From: Qipengyuania aestuarii | Lineage (GTDB): Bacteria > Pseudomonadota > Alphaproteobacteria > Sphingomonadales > Sphingomonadaceae | DNA: 64,000 nt | Reading direction: 5' to 3' | Assembly (NCBI RefSeq): GCF_019711535.1 | Contig: NZ_JAIGNP010000001.1 | Span: 930,001-994,000 of the forward strand | In this document: piece by piece, positions 34,768 to 43,936 of the stretch | Layout of the letters: each line of letters opens with the position of its first letter | Position numbering within the stretch: the stretch's first letter is position 1 | Position numbers and translations under genes: made by a program | The notes under the pieces: generated by a model | Seen by the model: only the letters and a program-made list of their open reading frames with translations | Database searches by the model: none | Told to the model about the DNA's origin: nothing

Positions 34768-37479
34768 ATTCTTAGCAAACTTGTAAGCAGTACGTCCGCT
34801 GGCGCACTGGCTATCGCTCTTCTCGCACCTTCGCCCGTTCAGGCCCAGACCACTGGCACGGCCCAGACCGCTGGCACGGCACAAACCACCGGCACGGCCC
34901 AGCCTGCCCAACCCGCCGCCAAGAAGCCGCGCACGGGCGGCGTTAAAACGATCGTCGTGACGGCGCAGCGCCGCAGCGAAGATCTGCAGGACGTGCCGGT
35001 TTCGGTGCAGGCGCTCGGCGAAGAGCAGCTGAACCAGCTGAACATCTCGACCTTCGACGATTATCTGCAGGAACTGCCGACCGTGACTGCCGGTGGCGGC
35101 AGCCCGGGCCAGAGCACGATCTACATTCGCGGCCTCGCCTCGACCACGCCGAACCTGACCACCGCAGGCGTCGCCGGTCTGGCACCGAACGTGTCGCTCT
35201 ATCTCGACGAACAGCCGCTGGCACAGCCGGGCCGTAACCTCGACGTCTATGCCGCCGATCTGGAGCGGATCGAAGTCCTCTCCGGTCCGCAGGGCACGCT
35301 CTTCGGAGCCAGCTCGCAGGCGGGCGTCGTGCGCCTGATCACGAACAAGCCGGACCTGTCGGGCTTCGATGCCAAGATGACCGTCGGCACCTCCTTCACC
35401 AAGGGCGGCGAAGCCAGCTACAAGGCGGAAGCCATGCTGAACGTGCCCGTCACCGACAGCCTGGCGCTGCGCGGCGTGGTCTATCTCGACGATCAGGGCG
35501 GCTATATCGACAATGTCGCCGGCACCCGCACGGCCCGCGAAAGCGCACGCTTCCGCCCCGCCGGCACGGTCCGCGACAATGGCGTGCCCGTCGCCCCCAA
35601 CCGCGCCGGTTTCCAGGCGGATGACGATCTTTCGGGCGTCGAGTTCATCGAAGCCAACAATGCGGGGCTGGTCGAGGAAGATTTCAACGACACCCAGTAT
35701 TCGGGCTTCCGCGCTACCGCGCTCTACGAAGTCTCGCCCGACTGGCAGGTCACGCTGGCGCACAGCCGCCAGAGCCTGGAAAGCGACGGCGTGTTCTTCG
35801 CCGATCCGGAACTCGATCTCGACGATCTCGAGATCCAGCGTTTCGAAGACGACCGCCTGGAAGACGATTTCTCCAACACCGCATGGACCGTCGAAGGCCG
35901 CCTCGGCATGCTCGACGTGATCTACAACGGTGCCTACACCGAGCGTGAGACCGAACAGCGCATCGACTATTCGGACTATCTCTTCGCCGGCCAGTACCTG
36001 CCCTATTACATCTGCGACGGGTCGGTCAGCTATCCCGGCGATGCAGCGCCGAGCGGTACCTGCCAGGCCCCGAACCTCTATGTTGGGTCGAACAGCGAAC
36101 TGTCGGTCTTCACGCAGGAACTGCGCTTCAGCACGCCTGAGGAAAACCGCTTCCGCGTCACCGCCGGCGGCTTCTACTCCGATCTGGAGCTGAAGGAACG
36201 CAACGACTACACCTATCCTGGCAGCGAGCTGGCCGAACCCTTCGGCGGTTTCGCCCCGAACTTCCCCTTCCCCGGCGCCTATCAGTCGGAAGCGGGACCG
36301 TTCCCCTACGGCGTGATCTTCCGCAACGACGTGAAGCGCACCGACGAACAGTTCGGGATTTTCGGGGAAGCCACCTTCGACATCGTGCCCGATGTGCTGT
36401 CGATCACCGGCGGCGCGCGCTATTACGATGTCGCGGTCGACTTCGAAGGCACGGCGAACAGCTCGTTCTGTAACGCGGGCGCGGCGGAAGATGCCAATGC
36501 CTTCGGCACCAATCTGTCGGACCTCTACGACGGCGACGGGCAGTACACCTTCATCGGTTCGTGCGATGCCGACCTGCGCCAGACGTTCGATGTGAACGAC
36601 ACGCTGGAAGACATCCAGGCCGCCGGCCTCAGCGCTGCGCAGGCCCAGCAGGTGTTCAACGCCGTGCGGGCGCCCGACAAGGCGAAGACCGACGGCTTCA
36701 TCTTCAAGGGCACCGTGAACTATACGCCCACCGAAGATCTGCTGTTCTACGCGACCTATTCGGAAGGCTTCCGTCCCGGCCTGCTCAACCGCCCCGGCGG
36801 CGCGCAGGGCCCCGGCGGCTTCACGGTCCCGTTCGAACTGCAATCGGATGAAGTGCAGAACTACGAAGTCGGCGCGAAGACCGAACTGCTCGACCGCCAG
36901 CTGCGGATCAACGGCAGCCTGTTCTATGTCGATATCAGCAATCTGCAGACCACGATCTTCGATCCCAGCATCACCAACCTGTTCTTCTCGGACAATGCGG
37001 CGAATGCAGAGATCAAGGGCTTCGAAGCCGACTTCACGCTGGCGCCCTATGATCTGGCCGGCCTGACCGTTTCGGGTGCAGTGTCGTTCCTGGACACCGA
37101 AATCACCGAAGTGCTGACGCCGACCGACGATGTGCAGGCAGGTTCGGACCTCGCCTATGCTCCATCGTTCCAGGGCAATTTGCGGGTTCGCTACGAATGG
37201 GATCTGAGCGACAGTCTCGGCGCATTCGTCCAGCCTTCGGTGTCGCATTCGGCGTCGAAGTTCACGGATATCGTCTCGATCAACCGTCTCGAACTCGACA
37301 GCTACACGATCGTCGATCTTTCGGCCGGCGTGTCCTACGACCGCTGGACATTCGAAGTCTACGGCGCGAACCTGTTCGACGAACGGGCACAGATCGCCGG
37401 CGATTTCTATTACGATCGCGCACGCATCGTCACCAACCGTCCGCTGACCGTGGGCGCAAAGGCAACTTTCAGCTACTGA
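34768..37479 (+). CDS. TonB-dependent receptor with anomalous translation start
   Basis: A receptor of about 903 residues. The plug begins KTIVVTAQRRSEDLQDVPVS and includes IYIRGLAS, VSLYLDEQPL and IEVLSGPQGTLFGASSQAGV. The barrel ends TVGAKATFSY with a C-terminal Tyr. The first GTG in frame (34957) is inside the plug. Upstream the frame continues through a good signal peptide (SAGALAIALLAPSPVQAQ) back to a TGA at 34753-34755, with no ATG, GTG or TTG in between. Translation must start at ATT 34768 (GGGGG lies 6 nt upstream), or else the frame is broken: removing one G from the G-run at 34757-34761 would join ATG 34755 to the signal peptide. The gene is otherwise intact. Followed by a hairpin and a TPR sulfotransferase gene. 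Confidence 0.8.
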   Translation: MLSKLVSSTSAGALAIALLAPSPVQAQTTGTAQTAGTAQTTGTAQPAQPAAKKPRTGGVKTIVVTAQRRSEDLQDVPVSVQALGEEQLNQLNISTFDDYLQELPTVTAGGGSPGQSTIYIRGLASTTPNLTTAGVAGLAPNVSLYLDEQPLAQPGRNLDVYAADLERIEVLSGPQGTLFGASSQAGVVRLITNKPDLSGFDAKMTVGTSFTKGGEASYKAEAMLNVPVTDSLALRGVVYLDDQGGYIDNVAGTRTARESARFRPAGTVRDNGVPVAPNRAGFQADDDLSGVEFIEANNAGLVEEDFNDTQYSGFRATALYEVSPDWQVTLAHSRQSLESDGVFFADPELDLDDLEIQRFEDDRLEDDFSNTAWTVEGRLGMLDVIYNGAYTERETEQRIDYSDYLFAGQYLPYYICDGSVSYPGDAAPSGTCQAPNLYVGSNSELSVFTQELRFSTPEENRFRVTAGGFYSDLELKERNDYTYPGSELAEPFGGFAPNFPFPGAYQSEAGPFPYGVIFRNDVKRTDEQFGIFGEATFDIVPDVLSITGGARYYDVAVDFEGTANSSFCNAGAAEDANAFGTNLSDLYDGDGQYTFIGSCDADLRQTFDVNDTLEDIQAAGLSAAQAQQVFNAVRAPDKAKTDGFIFKGTVNYTPTEDLLFYATYSEGFRPGLLNRPGGAQGPGGFTVPFELQSDEVQNYEVGAKTELLDRQLRINGSLFYVDISNLQTTIFDPSITNLFFSDNAANAEIKGFEADFTLAPYDLAGLTVSGAVSFLDTEITEVLTPTDDVQAGSDLAYAPSFQGNLRVRYEWDLSDSLGAFVQPSVSHSASKFTDIVSINRLELDSYTIVDLSAGVSYDRWTFEVYGANLFDERAQIAGDFYYDRARIVTNRPLTVGAKATFSY
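34843..34896 (+). repeat. Three tandem 18-bp repeats in the receptor's N-terminal linker
   Basis: Three consecutive 18-bp units (GCCCAGACCRCTGGCACG, the third diverged) encode the AQTTGT-AQTAGT-AQTTGT linker between signal peptide and TonB box, followed by a Pro/Ala/Lys-rich stretch. Unit length keeps the frame, so copy number could vary without disrupting the gene. Confidence 0.85.
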
Positions 37480-37499
37480 TACAGTAGCATGTTGACCAG

Positions 37500-37533
37500 C
37501 GGCGGGGGCGGAGCTTCATGCTCCCCTCCGCCG
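37500..37533 (+). terminator. Hairpin after the TonB receptor
   Basis: CGGCGG pairs with CCGCCG, and inside that GGAG pairs with CTCC; one base is bulged, the loop is CTTCATG, and TTTGCAT follows. It is 20 bp after the receptor stop. It covers the ATG at 37518, which argues against that codon as the start of the next gene. Confidence 0.55.
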
Positions 37534-37562
37534 TTTGCATATGTACCAACGAAGGGGACGCA

Positions 37563-39524
37563 GTGGTTTCGCGCGAAGAAGGTCTCAAACAGGCGCAAGC
37601 TGCCCTGCAGGCGCAGCAGTTCGAACGCGGGCTCGATCTCGCGACCGGCCTTCTTGCAAGCGACCCCGAGGACGCCGAGGCCCTCTATATCGCAGCCGTG
37701 GCGAACAGATATCTCCAGCGGCCCGAAGACGCGGCGCGCCACCTCGACCGCCTGCATGCCGCCATTCCCGAATATGGGCGTGCCTGGCAGGAAGCGGGCC
37801 ACCTCGCCCGGGCCCAAGGTGATACGGGCAAGGCGCTCGAGGCCTATGGCCGCGCGGTACGGTTCAATCCGGCACTTGTCGCAAGCTGGCGGGCGCAGGC
37901 CGAATTGCTCCAGGCCGCGGGACGTCCATCCGAAGCACAGGCGTCACGCCTGCAGGAACAGCGCATCGGCAGCCTGCCCCGCGAACTGATCGCGGTGACG
38001 CATCACCTGCACGAAGGCCGTCCGCTTCGCGCAGAAGAAATCTGCCGCCATTTTCTCCGCCGCCATCCGGAGCATGTCGAAGGCATGCGATTGCTGGCAC
38101 AGATCGGGCTGAGGCTCGGCATTCTCGACGATGCCGAATTCCTGCTGGAAAGCGCCGCGGCGTTCGAGCCTGACAATATTCAGGTGCGGCTCGATTATAT
38201 CGACGTTCTGCGCAAACGGCAGAAATTCACGCGTGCACGGGATGAGGCCGAAGCGCTCTATCAGCGCGATCCGGGCAATCCCCTGTTCCAGTCGCACCTC
38301 GCCATCGAAAGCATGCAGACCGGCGATTACGAGCGGGCCTTCGAGCTTTTCGAACAGGTCCTGAAGCGCCTGCCCCGCGACCCGGCCACGCTCACCTCGC
38401 GCGGACATGCCCTGAAGACCGTCGGCCAGCAGGACGAAGCGGTCGCCTCCTATCACGCGGCAATTGCCGCCCGGCCCGGCCATGGCGATGCCTATTACGC
38501 GCTCGCCAATCTCAAGACCTATCGGTTCACCGACGCAGAAGTCGCTGCCATGCGCGCCCAGGCGGACCGGCCCGACATTGCTTTCATGGACCGGGTTCAT
38601 CTCGCCTTCGCGCTCGGCAAGGCGTATGAAGATCGCAAGGAATATGAAGATTCCTTCGGCTTCTACGAATTGGGCAACACGCTCAAACGGCGGCAGACCG
38701 GCTATAGCGCCGACCGGATGACCGCCGAGCTGTTAGCCCAGCAAGCGGCCTGCACGCCCGCCCTGTTCCAGGACAAGGCTGGGGCCGGCAATGCCGCGCG
38801 CGATCCGATTTTCATCGTGGGCCTGCCACGCGCAGGCTCGACGCTGCTCGAACAGATCCTGGCCAGCCATTCGCAGATCGACGGCACGCTGGAACTGCCG
38901 AATATCCTTGCGCTGGCGCACCGGTTACGCGGCCGGAAGGCCGGACAGAGCCGCTATCCCGATATTCTACGCGATCTTTCGGCCCAGCAATTGAGCCAGT
39001 TCGGGTCGGCTTTTCTGGAAGATACGCGCATCCACCGCCAGGGCGCGCCGTTCTTCATCGACAAGATGCCGAACAATTTCCGCCATATCGGCCTGATCCA
39101 TCTCATCCTCCCCAATGCGACCATCATCGACGCGCGGCGCGATCCGATGGATTGCTGCTTCTCCGGCTTCAAGCAGCTCTTCGCCGAGGGGCAGGACTTT
39201 ACCTACGGCCTGACCGAGATCGGTCGCTACTATCGCGACTACACGCGCCTCATGGAGCATTGGGACGAAGTGCTGCCGGGCAAGGTGCTGAGAGTGGATC
39301 ACGAAGACGTGCTCGACGATCTGGAAGGCCAGACCCGCCGCATGCTGGATCACATCGGCTTGCCCTTCGAAGACTCCTGCCTCGATTTCCACCGGACCGA
39401 CCGGGCCGTGCGCACTGCAAGTTCTGAACAGGTGCGACGTCCGATCAACCGGTCCGGTCAGGACGCCTGGAAACCCTATGCTGCGTGGCTCGGCGACTTG
39501 CGGGAAGCGTTGCACGGAGGGTGA
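37563..39524 (+). CDS. Tetratricopeptide-repeat sulfotransferase
   Basis: A protein of about 653 residues with two parts. The N-terminal 370 or so residues are TPR helices (repeats such as LLASDPEDAEALYIAAVANRYLQ, AWQEAGHLARAQGDTGKALEAYGRAVRFNP and ATLTSRGHALKTVGQQDEAVASYHAAI). The C-terminal 260 are a sulfotransferase with the PAPS 5'-phosphosulfate loop GLPRAGSTLLEQILASHS and a 3'-phosphate-binding region around DARRDPMDCC. The start is probably GTG 37563, with AAGGGGA 5 nt upstream; ATG 37518 lies inside the preceding hairpin. No signal peptide. Such TPR sulfotransferases often follow TonB receptors in sphingomonads (recalled, not checked); the substrate is unknown. Confidence 0.9.
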   Translation: MVSREEGLKQAQAALQAQQFERGLDLATGLLASDPEDAEALYIAAVANRYLQRPEDAARHLDRLHAAIPEYGRAWQEAGHLARAQGDTGKALEAYGRAVRFNPALVASWRAQAELLQAAGRPSEAQASRLQEQRIGSLPRELIAVTHHLHEGRPLRAEEICRHFLRRHPEHVEGMRLLAQIGLRLGILDDAEFLLESAAAFEPDNIQVRLDYIDVLRKRQKFTRARDEAEALYQRDPGNPLFQSHLAIESMQTGDYERAFELFEQVLKRLPRDPATLTSRGHALKTVGQQDEAVASYHAAIAARPGHGDAYYALANLKTYRFTDAEVAAMRAQADRPDIAFMDRVHLAFALGKAYEDRKEYEDSFGFYELGNTLKRRQTGYSADRMTAELLAQQAACTPALFQDKAGAGNAARDPIFIVGLPRAGSTLLEQILASHSQIDGTLELPNILALAHRLRGRKAGQSRYPDILRDLSAQQLSQFGSAFLEDTRIHRQGAPFFIDKMPNNFRHIGLIHLILPNATIIDARRDPMDCCFSGFKQLFAEGQDFTYGLTEIGRYYRDYTRLMEHWDEVLPGKVLRVDHEDVLDDLEGQTRRMLDHIGLPFEDSCLDFHRTDRAVRTASSEQVRRPINRSGQDAWKPYAAWLGDLREALHGG

Positions 39525-39686
39525 TCGGCATCGTCTCCCTCCATGCGGTCCGAATTTTTGTATCAAATTCGCCACACTTTATATTCAATTAAGAATAAAT
39601 GACTGCCTCTACTCTGAAATATTGATTCCACCCTGAACATGTGTTCATCTTCCGGCTTCACAAAAAGAAACCGCGAAGGATTACGA

Positions 39687-42600
39687 ATGCCATCAGGTCA
39701 CATCGCTCGACGCTCTTCCTTTCATCGCCTTGCCCTCTATACCACTACCGCAACCGCATCCCTGATGGCCTCTGCAGCGGTTCATGCAGAAAACACCGAC
39801 ACCCTGGACCTTTCGGCTGTTGCGATCAGCGAAACCAATCCCCTGCATCGGGCGGATATGTCTATCGGCCCTGTTAACGGCCAAGTGCTGACGTCGTCGC
39901 AGCAAGATTCTGCATCGGCGAATTCGGGTATGGTGACCACGCCATCAATTCCGACAATGTTGCGGCAGCCCGATTTCGTCGAAGATACGCCCCATGTCGT
40001 AGTGGAAGGTCCCGGCGAAGGGCACACCCTCAATCCCGGGGAGCCTGGCTCGATCTTCGATGACGCCGTCGATGTGACGGGAGTGGGCCAATTCTACCGC
40101 GCCGATGGTTTCGTCTGCACCGGTACATTGATCAATCCGCGCACCGTTCTCTTCGCCGCGCACTGCGTCAACGACGCCGGAGAAGACGGGTTCGGCGCGC
40201 AGGTCGGAAACATTCCTGCCGCCTTCGCTTTTCAGGCAGACGCGCTCGAAGGCCTCAGATCCTGGATCAGATCCGGCTATTCCTCGGTGCCGGAAGACTA
40301 TGTCTACAACATCGAGCAGATCGTTTTCGATCCGGACTCGCTCGCGCGACCTGAAGCGCGCGGCTTCCTCGAAAGCGATGTCGCCCTCGCGGCACTCGAC
40401 ACCCCGGCAAGCAATGTGCCGACCTGGGCCATGCTGTTTTCACCACTTGCCGTGCCTGACTCGATCGATAGCGTATCGGGCACCGGATACGATGTCCGCG
40501 TCGTCGGCTATGGCCGCAGCGGTTATGGCGAAAGCGGATCATTCCAGGGCACCGATTTCCGTCGCCGTGCAGCCGAAAACGTTCTTGGTGCGCTTGCGTC
40601 CCTGAACGACCGTAACGAATGGTTGTTCGGCCCGGGCGACTACGGCCTGCCTCAAAACCTTTACCAGACCGATTTCGACGATCCCAACCGCACAAACCCC
40701 TTCGATTTCAATCTGTTCCGCGATGGCGCCCGCGACAAGGAAGGGAGCACTGCGGGAGGGGATTCGGGCGGTCCTCTCATCCTCCAGTCATCCGTGGGCG
40801 AACTGGTCATCGGGGTTCTTTCCGGTGGATCGCGCTTCTTTGCCGCCCAGCCGGACTCATCCTACGGCACCAACAGCCTGTATCAGCCGCTCTATCTTCA
40901 CTGGGACTGGATCGTCGCCAATAATCCCTATCGCTATGCCCAGACCGTAGCGGGCGACGGCAATTGGAGCGATGCCGATCACTGGCAGCTGGCGCTCGAC
41001 CCGAATTACCGGATCATCGACCAGAATGGTGAAATCGTAAACGGCGTGCCAGACAGTCCGGGTGCCGGAAATGAAGGAACCGAGCCGAAGTTCGGGCAGG
41101 TCTGCGACGGGAATTTCTGCCTCGATCTAGCGACAGGCGATATCGTGGATTACGACGGTAATATCCTCGTTCCCGGCGGCTCCGACACCGATCCAGAACT
41201 TATTTCGAACTCCATCGGAACCGTAATCCCGGAGCGACTGCTCGATCTTGCCCGCTCGACGGCCGAGAAGAACGCCGCCATTTCTGCAGCCGATGATATT
41301 GCCGCTTTGCCGGAAGCCACATTTGCCAACGGCCTTCCGGGCGGCAGCGGCTTCATACCGGACAATGTGGCTTACTCGCCCGAGACCGCCGACAGCGAGC
41401 GGGTGAATGCCCGTTACTTCGACGTCACTCTCGCAAATGCCGGAACCACCACACTCGACACCGACGTCACGATCGACAAGTTCATGATCGCAGGTGCCGA
41501 AGCCGCGCTGGACATTACCGCCGACGGAATGCTGACCAGCCTGGTGGACATCACGCAGATGGCCGGGATGATGAATGTCGACGGTACGCTGGCAAGCAAT
41601 GGCGACTATCTGCTGTTCACGGGCGCGCTGACCGGCAACGGGACCGTCCAGACGCCCTATTTCACCAATATGATGGGTATCGTCGCTCCCGGCACGATGG
41701 GGACCATCGGTACGTTGACCTTTGAAGGCAATGTTATCCTGACCTCCGGCAGCGTCTACAGCGTCGATTTCGACGGCATGGGGCAGTCGGATCTCATCTC
41801 GGTGACCGCCACCGAGTTCGACGACGAAGGTAACCCTCTCAACGGTGTTGCCAGCATCGGCGGTACGGTTCTGCTGAACCCCGTGGACGGATCCATCCCG
41901 CGTGACGGCGACACCTTTACGATCTTCACTGCGGAAGGTGGGTATGAAGGGACCTTCCTCACTCCGGAAATCAGCGCCATTCTGCGGCCCGAATTTACAT
42001 ACGGCCCGCAATCGGTAACGCTTTCCATCGAGGCACAGTCCTATGCATCGGTCATCGATCCTGCATCGCCGGTGCAGTCGGCCTTTGCCGCGCTGCTCGA
42101 CCGGAACCGGTCGCAATACGATCGCTATGCCGATCTGTATGGGCCACTGGATCTGCAGAACACAGCCTCCATCCGCGATGCTCTGGAAAGCTTCGCACCG
42201 CGCGAACAGGCGCTCCGCGGCGCAATGGGCCTCGCCGCTGTCAACGTGGGCAACCGCCTGATCCGCGACCGGCTGGTGCAACTCGGCGCCAGCAACGACA
42301 TGGGCGGCGGTCTCGCGGTTCTCGGGCAGCCGCATCAGGTCGCCCGCTCGACCTCGCTGGACGGTGCGAACGTTCCGGCGGCGGAACGGGCTTACCTAGG
42401 CGAAGAGCAGACCGGTCTCGCCGAGGATTATAGCGGTTTCCTCGCCGGCGGATATCTTGACGGCGAAGCTTCCGGCATGCCTACCGCAACACCGCAGGGC
42501 GACAGCCAGTTCGATGGCTTCTACATTGCCGGAGGCCTGGAAAAGGCGATCGAGAACGGGGCCATCGGCATCGCGCTCACCTACATCGACATGGACGGGA

Positions 42601-43244
42601 ATACGGTGCTGCCAACGCACACCGCCGATGGCGACCTCTATCAAGGCTCGCTTTACGGTGTGACGACGATCGGTGGGCTCCGGCTCGATGCCCAGATCAA
42701 TGCCGGTGTCTACTCGACGGAAACGCGGCGCAGCGTGTCCGCGGGAACGAGCCAGTTCGACATCGTCGGCAATGACAATGCCTTCGTTTTTTCGTCGGAG
42801 GCAGGTCTCGGCAAGGTACTCACCGCCGGAGCGTTCGACATCACGCCTCGTGTCGCCTTCCGGGCCGCGCGGATCGATTTTTCTCGGGTAGCAGAGGAAG
42901 GCGAAGGTCCCGCTCTGACTTACGAACTGCCGAGCTATGACAGCTATCAGGCAAGGGCAGGAGTCAATCTGGCGGGCAGAGGTGGCTTCAGGCCGTTCCT
43001 GAACGCCAATTACGTCCACGACTTCGCGGACCGCCCTGCCCTGTTCGGGGCGAACTTCGTCGGCGGAGTGGGACCCAATGTCGGCTTCGCATTGCCTTCC
43101 AGCGATAATGACTGGGCCGAAATAAGCGGCGGGATCGGCTATCAGGCCGGTAATGTCGGCCTTTCGGTAGCTGCCGAAACCACACTCTGGCGCGACGATG
43201 TGTCCTATCAGAGCTATTATGGTTCTGTTACCTTCCGCTTTTAG
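39687..43244 (+). CDS. Autotransporter with trypsin-like serine protease passenger
   Basis: A 1185-residue secreted protein. After a signal peptide (cleavage near AVHAEN) comes an S1 protease domain at about residues 105-430. Its complete triad is H159 in LFAAHCVND, D231 in ESDVALAALD and S360 in AGGDSGGPLIL. A passenger stretch of beta-rich, Gly/Thr-rich sequence follows, then PEP-like ESFAPREQALRGAMGLA and an autotransporter barrel over the last 270 residues ending SYYGSVTFRF, with the C-terminal Phe. I prefer ATG 39687 (AAGGA 7 nt upstream) over ATG 39639. The protease is expected at the cell surface or released. Followed by a strong terminator; appears monocistronic. Confidence 0.92.
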   Translation: MPSGHIARRSSFHRLALYTTTATASLMASAAVHAENTDTLDLSAVAISETNPLHRADMSIGPVNGQVLTSSQQDSASANSGMVTTPSIPTMLRQPDFVEDTPHVVVEGPGEGHTLNPGEPGSIFDDAVDVTGVGQFYRADGFVCTGTLINPRTVLFAAHCVNDAGEDGFGAQVGNIPAAFAFQADALEGLRSWIRSGYSSVPEDYVYNIEQIVFDPDSLARPEARGFLESDVALAALDTPASNVPTWAMLFSPLAVPDSIDSVSGTGYDVRVVGYGRSGYGESGSFQGTDFRRRAAENVLGALASLNDRNEWLFGPGDYGLPQNLYQTDFDDPNRTNPFDFNLFRDGARDKEGSTAGGDSGGPLILQSSVGELVIGVLSGGSRFFAAQPDSSYGTNSLYQPLYLHWDWIVANNPYRYAQTVAGDGNWSDADHWQLALDPNYRIIDQNGEIVNGVPDSPGAGNEGTEPKFGQVCDGNFCLDLATGDIVDYDGNILVPGGSDTDPELISNSIGTVIPERLLDLARSTAEKNAAISAADDIAALPEATFANGLPGGSGFIPDNVAYSPETADSERVNARYFDVTLANAGTTTLDTDVTIDKFMIAGAEAALDITADGMLTSLVDITQMAGMMNVDGTLASNGDYLLFTGALTGNGTVQTPYFTNMMGIVAPGTMGTIGTLTFEGNVILTSGSVYSVDFDGMGQSDLISVTATEFDDEGNPLNGVASIGGTVLLNPVDGSIPRDGDTFTIFTAEGGYEGTFLTPEISAILRPEFTYGPQSVTLSIEAQSYASVIDPASPVQSAFAALLDRNRSQYDRYADLYGPLDLQNTASIRDALESFAPREQALRGAMGLAAVNVGNRLIRDRLVQLGASNDMGGGLAVLGQPHQVARSTSLDGANVPAAERAYLGEEQTGLAEDYSGFLAGGYLDGEASGMPTATPQGDSQFDGFYIAGGLEKAIENGAIGIALTYIDMDGNTVLPTHTADGDLYQGSLYGVTTIGGLRLDAQINAGVYSTETRRSVSAGTSQFDIVGNDNAFVFSSEAGLGKVLTAGAFDITPRVAFRAARIDFSRVAEEGEGPALTYELPSYDSYQARAGVNLAGRGGFRPFLNANYVHDFADRPALFGANFVGGVGPNVGFALPSSDNDWAEISGGIGYQAGNVGLSVAAETTLWRDDVSYQSYYGSVTFRF

Positions 43245-43252
43245 GCAGATGA

Positions 43253-43289
43253 GCAGAGGGCCGGCCTGGGATTCAGGCCGGCCCTCTGC
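43253..43289. terminator. Strong hairpin, 16-bp perfect stem
   Basis: GCAGAGGGCCGGCCTG and its exact complement flank a 5-nt loop, 8 bp after the autotransporter stop. No T-run follows, but the stability is very high. It should end the autotransporter transcript and isolate the small gene that follows. Confidence 0.7.
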
Positions 43290-43319
43290 CACGCTTTCGA
43301 ACTGGAATTGGAATATGTC

Positions 43320-43769
43320 GTGAAGCCTGGCGCCTTTGGCCTGATTGTTTGTGCAGTTCTCGCGTCATATGGCTCTCCAGTGATGGCGCAGGACGCAGAT
43401 CCAGGGGTATCGCGGGCCAAAGAAATGGAGGAGTTTGTCGCTCAATCATTCCGACAGCAGATTACCCTCTGGTTGAGGGAGACCGATCTTTGGATTGCGG
43501 ATTACCGGCAGGCAGAAAAATTAATGGGCCGGAACCTCTTGCGCAATGGCGATGCAAATAGTCTTCTCATGCATCGTGCAGCAATCGCTCGACTGGAGTG
43601 TAGCGCCCAGACAAACGATCAGGTCAATTTCGCGAAGGTCGAGGCGCTGCGTGTAGAGCACGAGCAATTCCGCCAGGCGCATCGCAATTTGCTGGCCGCG
43701 ATCAGCAAGATCGCCCGGAAACCGGGGGACCTCAAGAAACCCGAGCGAGCAATAGACGAGCCGTATTAA
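43320..43769 (+). CDS. Small secreted protein of unknown function
   Basis: A protein of about 149 residues with a clear signal peptide (hydrophobic FGLIVCAVLASYGSP, cleavage after VMA) and a helical, charged mature part: EMEEFVAQSFRQQITLWLRETDLWIADY, then ALRVEHEQFRQAHRNLLAAIS. One Cys remains in the mature protein, in LECSAQTND. I recognise no family. GTG 43320 is my preferred start (GGAA about 8 nt upstream); TTG 43308 is in frame. It lies between the autotransporter terminator and the sensor kinase gene. The gap 43770-43936 after it shows no gene and no clear promoter. Confidence 0.6.
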   Translation: MKPGAFGLIVCAVLASYGSPVMAQDADPGVSRAKEMEEFVAQSFRQQITLWLRETDLWIADYRQAEKLMGRNLLRNGDANSLLMHRAAIARLECSAQTNDQVNFAKVEALRVEHEQFRQAHRNLLAAISKIARKPGDLKKPERAIDEPY

Positions 43770-43936
43770 GTGTAATTATATTTCGGGAGGGCCGAGATAA
43801 GGAGGTTCTGTCGGGCCACCCTGGAAGAGCATCTCCCTTTCTCCGCTCAGGATTTTCTCTCCCGGCCGACAGCCACGCGTGCCTCGCCGGTCAATGGTCA
43901 GTTGTGTAAAACAGCGTTTTGAGGGAGACAGTACCA

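Noticed and set aside
34762-37248. An 828-codon open frame on the minus strand.
   Set aside because: It is the exact antisense of the TonB receptor at 34768-37479, an artefact of high GC codon use; its translation lacks any family motif.
37518-37562. ATG 37518 as start of the TPR sulfotransferase.
   Set aside because: It is in the loop of the hairpin that ends the receptor gene; GTG 37563 has AAGGGGA in the right place.
43770-43936. Sigma-54 promoter or enhancer sites upstream of the sensor kinase gene.
   Set aside because: No TGGCAC-N5-TTGC pattern or TYGCANNYTGCRA site is present in this gap, so the kinase gene does not seem to belong to the same promoter class.
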